DNA from: Rhynchonema sp. JSB1_4 | Taxonomy: Eukaryota > Nematoda > Chromadorea > Monhysterida > Xyalidae | Length of the DNA: 64,000 nucleotides | Direction: 5' to 3' | Assembly: GCA_030248065.1 (NCBI GenBank) | Contig: JASAMV010005410.1 | Location: forward strand, 35,444-99,443 | Shown: positions 44,802 through 56,500 of the stretch, in pieces | Numbering within the stretch: position 1 is the stretch's first letter | Layout of the letters: every line of letters starts with the position of its first letter | Notes under the pieces: generated by a model | What the model was told of the DNA's origin: nothing | The model's input: the letters and a program-made list of their open reading frames with translations, nothing else | Databases searched by the model: none | Position numbers and translations under genes: made by a program

Positions 44802-47266
44802 CAGTTTTCGTTCATCGCCGGTCGCAATCACCCAACACAGATTCGAGCCGATCTCTTCGCGTATGACGATTTTCATGACCGCATCGAGCGGCTGTAGGGC
44901 CCAACGAAGGTTGACGGACTTGTGCACCGGCCACCAGTAGACGTTGACGTTGTTGGCGCCCAGCGACCAAAACCATTCTGGAGGGAATGTTGTGGGGCAA
45001 AGTTACAGGGGACACCCTTTTTTAGTGACCCTAAATGCACGGCAGCGTCTGTGCCTGCGCTCTGCCAGTGTTTGTGCTTTCAGCGATTTGGTCTCCGCTC
45101 ACTTAAACCGGGAACACCCCGCTTCTGTGTGGTGACTATTCCTCGTGAACCGGCACGCTAGTGCCCGTACGTGCCACACATCAGTAACGTAACGAGCACG
45201 ATTTTTGCACCACAAAAGCGCGAGGCCCGGGAACTGACGAATTATTCTGCAATCTGTACCAGCATCGACAATGCACAGGAGCAAGGCTCGCTGTTCATCC
45301 AGAATGTTTTTTAATTCAACACGAACTGCTTATTGTCGGTGTAACGCTTGTGACAAATGAGTTTGAAATGAAGAAAACGTTTTTTCTCAATGATAAAGTG
45401 TAGTTTCACCTGATATCGCCTCCCTCAAGTCCTGTCCGTCCATCGGTGCCGTGTTCAAATAATCGGTGCGAAGAAACGTCAGCATAGGACAAACGCTCGG
45501 CACCTGGGAACGAAGAGTTTCTTTGTTAAATTTTGCACGATTTTTTATTTTAATCTGCGAAAGTTCATATAAAAAATCCATAAATCCCACTGCGAGCAGC
45601 CATTCGCCGGTTAGATTTGGCATGATTCTCAGATTGAATTCGAATTCGGTGACCGTCGAGAACACGCACGTCGATAGATTGGTCCTGCAATAAAAACAAT
45701 CATGTTGTATTTGCACAAAGTTATACAAGCTAAAATCGTGCATTGAGAAATATGTACAATTATATGTAATTAATAATATATAAAAATAATAATATAATAA
45801 TAATATATATACACCCACCAAAAGTGCAGAAAGTCAAATCCATTGCCATAGGGCATGTTCAAGTGAATGGTCTCCAGACAGTATGGTGCGAGTGAATTCA
45901 CCAGCTGCAGCAATTTGCTCATACTCGGCGTGAATTCGGTCTTGAGTCGAAAGTCCTTCATCGACTTATCCAACAGAATCGCCCTCAAATCCTCATAAAT
46001 CTCGTCCGGCTCAAACTTGTCGTCGTTCGCCCACTGTTTGCTGATCCAGAAGGTCAGTTTGTGCAAGCTTGACGTGTCCCGAATCACACTGAGCAACTGG
46101 CGAAATTTATCGATTCCGCCAAACTGCGACCAAACGATGGTGATTTCGAGGCATTGCAGCACATCGCGGAAACGGTAGATGGTGCGCGTCACAAACGTGA
46201 TGTCGGCCGGGATGCCCAACTTGCCGACGTCGATCGAAACGTGCGACAGTCGTCTGTGAAGGGAAATGCGAAATGACGATATGCACTATAGGCTAACGCG
46301 GTATCGAGCATCGAGTGACCATCTGGTGCATTCGCACTGACGATGACCTGGTGCACCGCCCGTCTGCGAGAGCTGGTCGAAAAGGGCAACCAGAAGACCA
46401 CCACGCTGCACAACTTATGTGAGGTGATCGACTTGCAAGCCATGTGGACGTTTCGTACTAACACCGGTAAAGTTGATTTATTTTGGATGCCTGGAAACTT
46501 TTATGTTGATAGAAAGCAATGGTAAAATTCGAAACTAAAAGAACATAGCGTGGACAAAGACCGATCACTGAAGACTGTTGGTTTTTAGACCAGTTGCTTT
46601 GGTGCCGAGATATCAGACTGTGTCAAACTTGGGGAAGTCCACGTCTCGGTCACGTGTCAGTTCGCACTTTCAAAAGAAGGAGGGGGGAAGATCCTTTTTG
46701 CATGGGTGATAAGGAGTCCGGCGCACCTGCAGTTAGTCTTTAAGAAAGTGACAAAGAAAAAACCAACCAAAAAAGTTGATATCGCAATAAAAATCTGAAC
46801 GAAAGCACCTGAAAGGACAGCGTTCGAACACGGCACTGATTGTCTTCCAAAAGTCATCGCTGGTCACCCATTTCTCGTTCATCCACTGCACGTAGGTCTC
46901 CGACTTCTGTTGCACGTTGCTGTTGATGGCGATCCGTTCCAATCGGGACAGTTTGGGCAGCAGCCAATCCAGCAGCCAGATGAAGTCGTCATAATCCAGG
47001 TCTCTGGTTCGCCAATGGTCATTCAAATTGATGTGACCGCCTCTCCCGCCCCACCACAGCGCCATCGAGTGCATGTTCGTCCACGAACTGGACATCTCGA
47101 TCGCGCACGCGAATTGGTCGCTGACGAGGCGAAGGCACATCTTTTCCCGCGGATCGTCGATCTGGGCAAGCACGTCCGCCAGTTGGGGCGCTGAGAGACG
47201 CTCGATCGTGAAACGGGACACCCATGGCTTCTTTTTGACGTTTGTTGGGGCTGTGGACGATGACAT
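44802..47266 (-). CDS. F-box/LRR-like protein
   Basis: Five minus-strand exons join in frame: 47266-46809, 46253-45819, 45684-45591, 45503-45410, 44977-44802, giving 418 residues from MSSSTAPTNVKKK to a TGA stop. Residues about 18-60 (RLSAPQLADVLAQIDD, then MCLRLVSDQFACAIE) have the Leu/Val spacing of an F-box helix bundle, though the usual LP start is LSAPQL here. The rest is Leu- and Trp-rich with phrases like LERIAINS, LQCLEITIVW, HKLTFWIS and LETIHLNMP at 25-40-residue intervals, as in divergent leucine-rich repeats. F-box proteins hand substrates to SCF ubiquitin ligases through Skp1; this role is inferred. The split of 45684-45410 into two exons is my choice; reading straight through 45590-45504 is also open. 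It is antisense to both neighbouring genes. Confidence 0.65.
46318..46362. repeat. Dispersed repeat copy GACGATGACCTGGTGCACCG
   Basis: In the first intron of the F-box-like gene; nearly identical over about 35 bp to the complement of 33945-33982. Confidence 0.5.
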
Positions 47267-47994
47267 TCTCTGGAAATATAAAATATCACATAAAATATCG
47301 TATTTTTTCGTCCTGAATTTGGCAAAGGTGCAACATTGTGCACGCGCGCACTCCAGAAATTGATTTTCAGCTTCGTCCAGGGTGTCTCAGCATCACAACA
47401 ACAAGCGTAGCCCGAAGCAAAAATTTGCAGCCCACAACAACAGTACGTGACAGAGCTGCCACAACAGCTTGCTGGCAACTTTTTACACACTGTGCAACAC
47501 GACGTTGTGTGGCGGTGCACAACAGACCTTGGCTGCTTGCCTGGCTTTGAGGCAATACCAATATGAAGCAAAATTGGCTGACAACCACCAAACTAAAAAA
47601 TGTGATCACCAGTTTATTCACTCAGAATTATGGCGGTTGTCAGTATTATAGGCTGGTTCTTGGCACCTTCAGACCGGCATAGACCCCCTCATCTTGGACA
47701 GTTGTGTCACTTTGTGTGTGTGATCGTGGCCGTGAACCATCGTGGCATGGCACCTGTCCAGCGCACAGTGCGTCACTTTTGTCAGACCCATGCGCGCTGC
47801 GCTGCTACTGTAGCATACTGTAGTTCTCTTTCTTTACGTTTTTTTTGCAATTTTTAATGTTTTCTTTGTGGTGAAATTAAATTTTTAAAGTTTTAAAGTG
47901 AATTTTTGATTTTCTGTACCACCCAAAATTTAAGGCAGTAACCCGGAAAAGAGCCCCCCATAATGGGGTCAGTAATTAATAGAGCCCCCATTCT

Positions 47995-48433
47995 CAGTGT
48001 GGTGGCAGGCCAATCGACCCAAGATACCCTAGGGGGGGGGAAGGTTTCGGACTTACTCGAGATACCCCCCAGAGGCTACCCAAGATACCCCTATGGTCCG
48101 TCAAAAGGCGAAAAAAGGCCGTTTTTTGCATGCAATTTTACTGCAAAATTGGCCTAAAAATGGGTATTTTTTGACATTTTTGCCGAAAATTGGCCTAAAA
48201 TGACCATTTTTGGGTGTTTGCGCGCGGAGCGCGCGATTTTTGGGGGTCCCGAGGTCGAAAAACACCTATTTTTGCCTTTGAAAACCATAAATCTACTTAC
48301 TCGAGATACCCTTTGGGGTCGGCTCGAGATAGATACCCTTCCCCCCCCCATCCCCCCCCCTAAGGGTTGACTCGAGATAGATACCCCTTAGGGGAATCCC
48401 CCCCCCCCATCCCCCCCCCCAGCCACTACAGTG
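47995..48433. mobile_element. hAT-like MITE with CTCGAGATACCC repeats, TSD CCCATTCT
   Basis: Ends CAGTGTGGTGGC and GCCACTACAGTG; CCCATTCT is at 47987-47994 and 48434-48441. Both arms carry ACTCGAGATACCC or GATACCCC words and long G or C runs. The centre has GCGCGCGGAGCGCGCG, a strong hairpin, followed by ATTTTTGG. It has inserted into another sequence containing AGAGCCCCC repeats. Confidence 0.9.
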
Positions 48434-48509
48434 CCCATTCTATTTACCCCAGGTTTTTACGGTACACCAGTGCCAGCCAGGAACGGCACTGGTTGCCGGA
48501 CTTCCCGGC

Positions 48510-49393
48510 CAGGGTAGTACCGTATTCCCTAAAATAGAGCCCCCCCAAAAATAGAGCCCCCCAAAAATACAGCCCCCCCTAAAAGGGGTCAGTGAAAAAA
48601 TAGAGCCCCCCCCAAAAATACAGCCCCCCCCAACTTGGAATTCCCCGCTTGGGGGTCGTAAAGTCAAGTTCTTGTATAAGACACCTTGTGTACATCGTTT
48701 GTGGTTGAGTATATGATGACGTAAAGCCTTTTATGGAAGATCTGGACCTAAAAACACTCACTAATGACCAGTAACACCCTGACAGAACTCCATTTTAGGG
48801 GTATTTTTTGGAACATTTTTTGAGATTTTGGGCAGCGAAAAAATACAGCCCCCCCAAAAATAGAGCCCCCCCCAAAAATACAGCCCCCCCCTAAAAGGGG
48901 TCAGTGAAAAAATACAGCCCCCCCTTGTATTTTAGGCTTTTACTTGGGGGGGGGGGGTGGGGGGGTCCCCCCAAATTCATCTATCTATCGTCAACACTTT
49001 TTGATTTCATCTATCTATCGTCAACACTTATGGGCAAATCTATCTATCGTCAACAAATTCTGGGAACAATCTACCTATCGTCAACACATTTCGACCCCAA
49101 AATGGGTATTTTTGCCTCAAAATCGGTATTTTTTGTCCCAAATAGGCAAAAAAATCGCGCGCTACGCGCGGATTTAGTACATCTAAGTACATTTTCATTA
49201 ATATTTACACATTATTACCTACTTAGTGCACTATACTGTACCTTGATTTTTGGCGACCCCCCACCATCTATCTATCGTCAACAAGTTTGGGTCGACCCCC
49301 CCCCAGATTTCGGACTTTGGTCATCTATCCATCGTCAACACATTTCGGGTCCCAATCTATCTATCGTCAACACCCTGACCAAGTACTACACTG
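48510..49393. mobile_element. Chimeric hAT-like element of two MITE families, TSD TTCCCGGC
   Basis: Begins CAGGGTAGTACCGTATTCCC, ends CCAAGTACTACACTG, with TTCCCGGC at 48502-48509 and 49394-49401. The left half (to about 48935) consists of ATAGAGCCCCCC/ATACAGCCCCCC repeats. The right half (from about 48941) is the inverted copy of the element at 49586-50060, with its ATCTATCTATCGTCAACA repeats at 48979, 49009, 49038, 49069 and further on. The single clean 8-bp duplication shows it inserted as one unit. Hairpin TCGCGCGCTACGCGCG at about 49155. Confidence 0.88.
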
Positions 49394-49401
49394 TTCCCGG
49401 C

Positions 49402-49577
49402 CCGAACTGTCGGGCCGGGCCGGGCCGACCCCCGGACCTCGTCGGGCCGGGCCGGGCCGAGGTAACCCGGCCCGATTCCCACCTCTGATACCAATACCAA
49501 ACAGTGGTATTGGTAATGGTATTGGGTGGTATTGGTATTGGGTATTGTGTTGTGCCCACCTATAATTGCGACCTCTG
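49402..49577. repeat. GGCCCG and GGTATTG repeat fragments with CCTCTG ends
   Basis: A block of GGGCCGGGCC words (49402-49482) ends in CCCACCTCTG, followed by a block of GGTATTGGTAATGG words ending in GCGACCTCTG. Similar GGCCCG blocks occur at 50247-50315 (ending CCCTCTG) and 50715-50870. They look like further families of the same type with CAGAGG ends. Confidence 0.5.
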
Positions 49578-49585
49578 ATTTTCAC

Positions 49586-50060
49586 CAGTGTAGTACTTGG
49601 TCAGGGTGTTGACGATAGATAGATTGGGACCCGAAATGTGTTGACGATAGATAGATGACCCAAGTCCGAAATCTGGGGGGGGTCGACCCAAACTTGTTGA
49701 CGATAGATAGATGGTGGGGGGGGGGTCGCCAAAAATCAAGGTATAGTATAGTGTACTAAGTAGGTAATAATGTGTAAATATTAATGAAAATGTACTTAGA
49801 TGTACTAAATCCGCGCGTAGCGCGCGATTTTTTGCCTATTTGGGACAAAAAATACCGATTTTGAGCCATTTTGAGGCAAAAATACCCATTTTGGGGTCGA
49901 AATATGTTGACGATAGATAGATTGTTCCCAGAATTTGTTGACGATAGATAGATTTGCCCATAAGTGTTGACGATAGATAGATGAAATCAAAAAGTGTTGA
50001 CGATAGATAGATGAATTTGGGGGGGGACCCCCCCCCCCCACCCCCCCAAGTACTACCCTG
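49586..50060. mobile_element. hAT-like MITE with TGTTGACGATAGATAGAT repeats, TSD ATTTTCAC
   Basis: Ends CAGTGTAGTACTTGG and CCAAGTACTACCCTG; ATTTTCAC at 49578-49585 and 50061-50068. The 18-bp word occurs three times near the left end and four times near the right, all in one orientation at roughly 30-bp or wider spacing. The centre has CGCGCGTAGCGCGCG followed by ATTTTTTG. 475 bp. Confidence 0.93.
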
Positions 50061-50369
50061 ATTTTCACCCAATTTTTGTCATAATTTTTGCGATTTTTTG
50101 AACCTATTTTTTTGGTTGAAAATTAACTGTTTTCCTTGAAAAGTCGTCAGATAGACAATACTGTTCACTTACTTGCCAAATCCGTCAGAAATTTTAGTAT
50201 TTTTGACAAAAAATCCCTACTTTTTCAGTAAAATAAATCACTTCAGAAGCTTCGGGCCCGGGTGCCCGGCCCGGCCCGAGCCAAAAGCCCAAAATCGCGG
50301 CCCGGCCCGATTGCGCCCTCTGCTAAAAATACCTATTTCAGTCCTAAATTTGCCTATTTTAGGCAAAAA

Positions 50370-50478
50370 TTGGGGGAGCAGACGTACCCGGAGGGAGGGG
50401 GAACTGGGGGACAGGCGTACCATGGAGGGGGAACAGACGTACCCGAGGGGTACCCCCTCCCCCCAGGAACTACACTGC
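50370..50478. mobile_element. Partial element with GAGCAGACGTACC repeats
   Basis: GGGGGAGCAGACGTACC, GGGGGACAGGCGTACC and GGGGGAACAGACGTACC recur, and the right end CCAGGAACTACACTG resembles the neighbouring elements' ends. I could not find its left end. Confidence 0.55.
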
Positions 50479-50585
50479 TCCCAAGCTACCTGAATCAAAG
50501 AATGACTTTTTTGCTCTGCAACATTAACGAATGACTTCGAAAACACGATACAGAGGATGCATAATTCTTAGTACTTGCAGAATTT

Positions 50586-53500
50586 ATGCAGCAACATATT
50601 GATCTGATGTCTCAGTTTGGCGCGAACAAGCCACCCAATGTTTGGGGTCGGCCCGCTGGAAGTGAGTGTTGGTTGCTTTATCTTTATAATTTCAAGTTGC
50701 TGCTGTGCCGAGGTCACAGTCCGGCCGCGTCGCGTGTGGCCGGCTCGGCCCGATGATGGATGGACCAAAACAGGCCCGGCTGGTCCCGAAGACTCGGGCC
50801 TCTTGCTGAATGAAGTCCGGACTCGGGGCCAGAGCCGGTCCGACCCCGACCGACCGACGTGGCCAAAGTCAGGGTAGGCGGGTAGGGTAGGTAGTAGCAG
50901 TAATCCTTCAGTTCTCGAACTTCTCGTTATTCGGTAAAAAAATAGTTCCCAAACCAGACAGTCGTGCTAGTTATTCCCAATTGAGACCTCTGCTGCTTGC
51001 AATATAGGGTATGTGGTTTTATTTCCCAGGAGATCCAGGTAAACACCTTGTCTGTATTAACGCTAAAATGGTTATTTTCTGCTTTTCTAGATCCGGCTCA
51101 ACAATTGAATCCACAGCTTTTCGCTGGTCAATTGTCGGGCATGCCTGGCTTGCAAGGACTGGTCAATCCACAACAGGCCGCCGCTGCCATGCAGTTGAAC
51201 GCTGTGAGTTTGCTGTTGAGTGTTGTTGTTTATTTCACTGGTTTTGGGAAAGCAATCTGCATTGTTTGCTTCAAAGACTATTGAAAGTTAATCGTGGAGT
51301 TGCTTGATTTCGTTGTATCGCACACCGCGCAATTACCAAGGCTTCAAACAACTTTTCTGGCTATTCCTGGCGGTGTGCAAGCCTGATGGTTTTGGACATG
51401 AATTCACAATCTTTGTGAGCAATGGCTGGGAGCAGTTTTTTCGGAAATTCACAAGTTCAAAACAAAAAACAACAACAATCTATCATAAGAAAATCAACCA
51501 TCAATGAGCTGTCCCATTGACGTTTGCCATGTTAGTGCTCACAAAGTCAACCCATCAATAAGCTTTCCACCCCTTATCCAATCATAATACAGAGTCTGCA
51601 AGGCATGACGGGTCTAGCTGGTCCGGGTGCGCCCAACATTCTGCCGGGTGTCAACGCGGCCGCATTCAGTCAACCGCCAATTTCGCTGGCCAACACAGTG
51701 GCGAGTCTTGCCGCTGCCAATCGACAACCCACCAATCTCATTCAGCAACAGGCTTCATCGCAACAACAAGGTATAGACACCGTATTGGCTTTTTTCTTGT
51801 TTGTTTCAAGGAAATTGAGTTCAGTTGTTTGCTACAAGAGCCGTGTGTGTGCGTTTGATTCGCAGTGAAGATGATTATGGATACGTAATCGCGAAGCGGC
51901 CTGGTAAGATTGGAATGGAAACCGATGAGAATGACAACACATGATAAACGGCATCTTTGCGCGTTGTGTTCAATGAACCGAAACGTACGCCTCTGGCACT
52001 GCGGCGATGTTCAATTTTGCTAAAAAAAGAATGTCTCCAAAAGTTGATTATGAACTTGATTCAAAATTATTCATTTTCGTTGTTTATCTATTTATTTACT
52101 CTACCTTCACTTTTTTCCAACGCAGGCTCGCAAGCGCAGAAGAATCGTGCGTTCATTGGCGTGGTGACGAAAATGCAGGACAATTATGGCTTCGTCGATG
52201 ACGACGTCTTCTTTCAGACCAGGTACTGTGTCTGAAATTTTGGGTTTTTGACAAAAAAATCTTTCTGACGAAAAATACAGATGGTCTGATTTCTAGCGTT
52301 GTGCGTGGCCAGATGCCGCGCATTGGCGATCGCGTGATGGTCGAGGCCAACTATAATCCGTCGATGCCCTTCAAATGGAATGCGTTCCGAATTCAGTTGT
52401 TGCCAAATCAGGAACAGGTTTGCATCACCGAGTTTGCACACTAGGATATGCTTTGCTCTTGCTGTAATGTAACCATGAAAAGAGCACAAAAAACAACACG
52501 AGACACAAATCATATACGTATTATCAAACTGTCATGAATTATGAACAATTTATTCATTGCTGGGTAACATCATAATTTGCGTAGTTTCTCGTGTCTGACG
52601 TGCGATAACCGCAAGCTCACCTGATTACTGGCGGACTTGCGCTTACCGCACCGCAGATTGTTATTCTCTCTGTTCACGCTGAATTGTGCACAGCTTGCCG
52701 TTCCGGAGATATATGACAATGTCCAACTAAACAAAGTTTTGTTGATATTTCGTTGCTGTCTTCCTGATCATTTACAAACGAATATGGGCGTCGCTACATG
52801 TGGGTGCCGGATTCGATACTGCTGAGGTGGGTCTAGTTTATTGTAGTTTTCTTGTTTTCTTCTAAATTTCAGACATTTTTATTCAACAACGTTGAGCCTC
52901 ACCGTGTGAAGCAGAACTATGCCCGAATGTTTGACGACTTTTTTGCAGGTTGAGCTGTTGTCGAACGAACCCATGCTGTGTGTGACCGCAGTGATCTGCA
53001 GCTGAGCAACCAATTCGCTGGATTTCGTTCTCATTCGTCTTTGTCTTCAATGTCTGTTTTACGAGACGTCATTTCTAATCGCGAGAAACATTCGTCTTAC
53101 CGGCTTATTTCTCATGCGGATCGTTTCTTCGTGCAAAGTTGAAATTTTGGTCGATTGAAAATGGACAACCGTGCGCGACACGCTGAAGCCGAGGAGGGGA
53201 CGGATTGTTTTCTAATTGCAAACGTTACTTGCTGACAAGAGCCGTCATTTTTATTCGTCACTGCAGCAGCCTCCATCTGTCAGACCATAAATGGAGTGAT
53301 AATTGCTCGCGTTGGTCACGCACACACGGCTGTCAAAGCAATTCAAAGGCAATTAACCATCTCGCTTACGTCCTTGAGTTCATCTAATTGGTCTCTGGGA
53401 CGCACAGTCAACCCTTCGTTGCTTGTTTTTTATGGGCGACAACCATGGACCGACACGAAATTGCCTGTCTGCGTTTCATCCGCATATCACATTGTCCCTT

Positions 53501-56500
53501 GCATGCTGTTTTCAGGATTGCCAGGCGAAATAAGCGAGCAAAAATGCGAAATGAAGTGACGGCGACCGTGCGACAACGAACTCTTGTCAAATAAAAAAAT
53601 AAAAAAGCTTTTAAAGGCGGCAATATATCTCGAGCATTTGGTGCACGTGCACATTATAAAAATATGGCCAACTGAAGTTTGGCATTATATCTGAGAAGCT
53701 GATGCATTAAAATCCAAACGTAACTATCATAAAATGACGTCATTGTTCAGTTTTGTTCCGTGTGCTAAATGACAAAAACAAAGCAAACAGCCGCATCTTG
53801 CCACATTGCATTTACAAAATTCAACTTGTGACAAACAAGTTTTCGCACTCAGTTCGCAAACTTTTGTTATCTTTTTCTCAGGGCACAAACGGTGACACTG
53901 GCGGCGGCGGCGGCAAACCAGCGTCGTCGTCGACCCAGTTTGGCTTGTCCGACAGCCGTCGTCGCAGTCGATCACGTGACCGATCGGCCAACGACAATTA
54001 TCGGCGGGAGCGATCGAGCGAACGCAAGAAACGCCGGGATGAGATAACGGCGCTCGATGTTCAAGCTGAATTGGAACGTCGACAGTTGAACACGGACACG
54101 TCGACGGGCACAACCGGACAGGCCTACTATCAGACGGATGACCCAGACATACAGATCATTGACATGCGCGCATCCGGCATGATGGAATCGAAAGAACGGC
54201 GTCGCTCGAGCTCGAAACCGACGCCCGTTGTTGACTCGCGTCAGGCGAAGCCAGCGCCGTTGCTTGACGCGCCCGCGGTTCGTAGCAGCACTGCTGGAGG
54301 CGGTGGTGGTGGGTGGTCACGACCGACGGGATCCACGTTTGGTGGCACCACGGCCAAGCCAGAGGATATGGATGTTTGGCAGCTGAAGAAACCAATGGAT
54401 AAACATATGAAGGCGGCGTTGGAATTGATTCGCGAACAGTACGGCAGTGCTGGTGACGGACAGGCGGACTCGGACATGATTCGCGCTGCTATCAGCCATC
54501 AGCAGCAGCGTCAGATGGTCGATCTGCAGCAGCAGCAACAACAGCACAAGCAACAACAACAACAGCCAACATCGACCGGTCCGATTCAAGCCATTCCCGT
54601 GTATGGTTCGGTCGACCAGAATCGTACGTACGATCATCGATCGTCCATGTCAGCGTCGGCCGAGCAAGAGCTGATCAGTGCATTTGCGAGCGGCTCGATC
54701 CCGCAGTCACACGAAGCCAAGGAGATGTTGCGTCGCATGTACGAACAGATGACGACCAAATCGCCCATGATTCGCGATCGTGCGCCGCGAGCGTCATCTC
54801 CGGTGCGCGCCGGTCATCTGCACGACCAAGTGTACGACAACCGCCACAAACACCAACAACAGCAGCTGTACCAACGTCCGTATGAGGGTCAGCCAGTCGA
54901 ACAACCACGTCCTCCACAAACGCCACCGCATGAACTGGCACGTAAACGTGAACTGCTGGAACGCACCAAAGGCGACCAACATCGACCATTGGACCACGTT
55001 GAGTCGAAGCCACAACAGACGTACGAGCAACGAGACCATGACGATCGCCGTGTCGGTCAATGGCAGGCCCACAACCCGATCCATGGCTTGCTGCCAACAC
55101 CCGAGGACGCTCGGGGCTTGGAAGACCTGTTGAACCTGCAACAACAAGCACAATCGGAGCTACAACGATACGACGTTGGTCAACAGGACTTGACGGCGCT
55201 GTACGGCGAATTGGCTGGTGTTGGTGGCGACACGCAGTTGAGTACCGGGGCTCCGCAAGAGCAGGAGTGGCCGACTACACGCAACACCGTCGACTGGCGA
55301 CGTGATTTCCCCGTACAGCAGGGCTACGTCGGCAACAGCCGTAGGCGCTCGATCGACGTCGGATACGAGGCATTCCCGAACGAGGGCTACCAGCCGGAGA
55401 TGTTCGAACGTCCCCAACGTCAACCGGCGGCAGCGCGTCGTCCAATCGGCGGGTACACGAGTCCGGCACGCGGTGGTCGTCGGCCGTATCGCGAGGACAC
55501 GCGTGCACCACATCTGGCAGCAGCACGCGGCACGGAGACACGCAGTCGCGACGGCAAGACGGTGTACTTTGGCCGCGATCGTGACTATCGTGCGTCCGAT
55601 CCGAATCCGCGCAAGCGTCGCGCCCATTCACGTTCCCGTACGCGTTCACCACAACGTCGTATCGCGTCGCCGAAGCGCACATTCCCGTCCAAGACTGGTG
55701 CGAGTGCTGACACGGACCGTCGTCGCGGCAGTGCGTCGCGTCGCGGTGCTAATCGACCAGCACCACCACCCGGCCGTATTCGGCCGGCGAGTCCGCCGCG
55801 CAGCGATCGACGTGGATTCATCGCGCCGCCCGACACACGACGTCGTTGATGTGTTTGGATAGCGACGTTGTTTGGATAACTCTTACATACCTATTCGCCA
55901 GTGCTGCGGCTACTTCTAAGGGGGAGACACTGTACCTTGCGGCCAAAAAGAGGGGGAGATATCGGGGTAATGTACCCAGAATTTTGGAGGGGGAATCCAA
56001 TTTGTGGGGTGGGTGGACGAAATTTTAGGGGGAGATACTGTACCATACTAATTTCGCGAGAATTCAATTTTTATAGGTTAAAAATGTGCATAAATCGCGT
56101 GGAACCCGCAAATTTTTGCACTTTTGGTTGATTTTGACCCGATTTTTGGGCGTTTTGGACCAAAAATGGCACTTTTGGGGTGAAGCTTTGGAAAAATTGG
56201 GGGAGATACCGTGTCAGAAAGGGGGGGATACTGCAACTCAGCGCTGGGGGCCACATACCTTACCGGCGAGGGGGTGACACTACATATACCTTTGGGGTCC
56301 CTCCCACCCAGCCACAGCACTGCATTCACTAATATTACGACTTGCGTATAATTTAAGGGGCGTTCGAACGGGATGCATGTTGTGGTCGGAATTGAAATTG
56401 AATTGAGGCACATCAAGTGGTGCTTTGCTTTGCCGTGCCAATATTGGTGATCTGTTGCGTGGCGTTTTGAAATAATTGAAGGCGATTCAAGGTTTGTTGA

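Noticed and set aside
48979..49380. CRISPR-like array of 18-bp repeats spaced about 30 bp
   Set aside because: The repeats ATCTATCTATCGTCAACA sit inside a eukaryotic element with 8-bp target duplications and are mirrored in the second copy; they are subterminal transposon repeats.
48904..49488. 194-codon open frame with repeated IYLSST/SIYRQH peptides
   Set aside because: Entirely produced by the tandem ATCTATCTATCGTCAACA words of the MITE.
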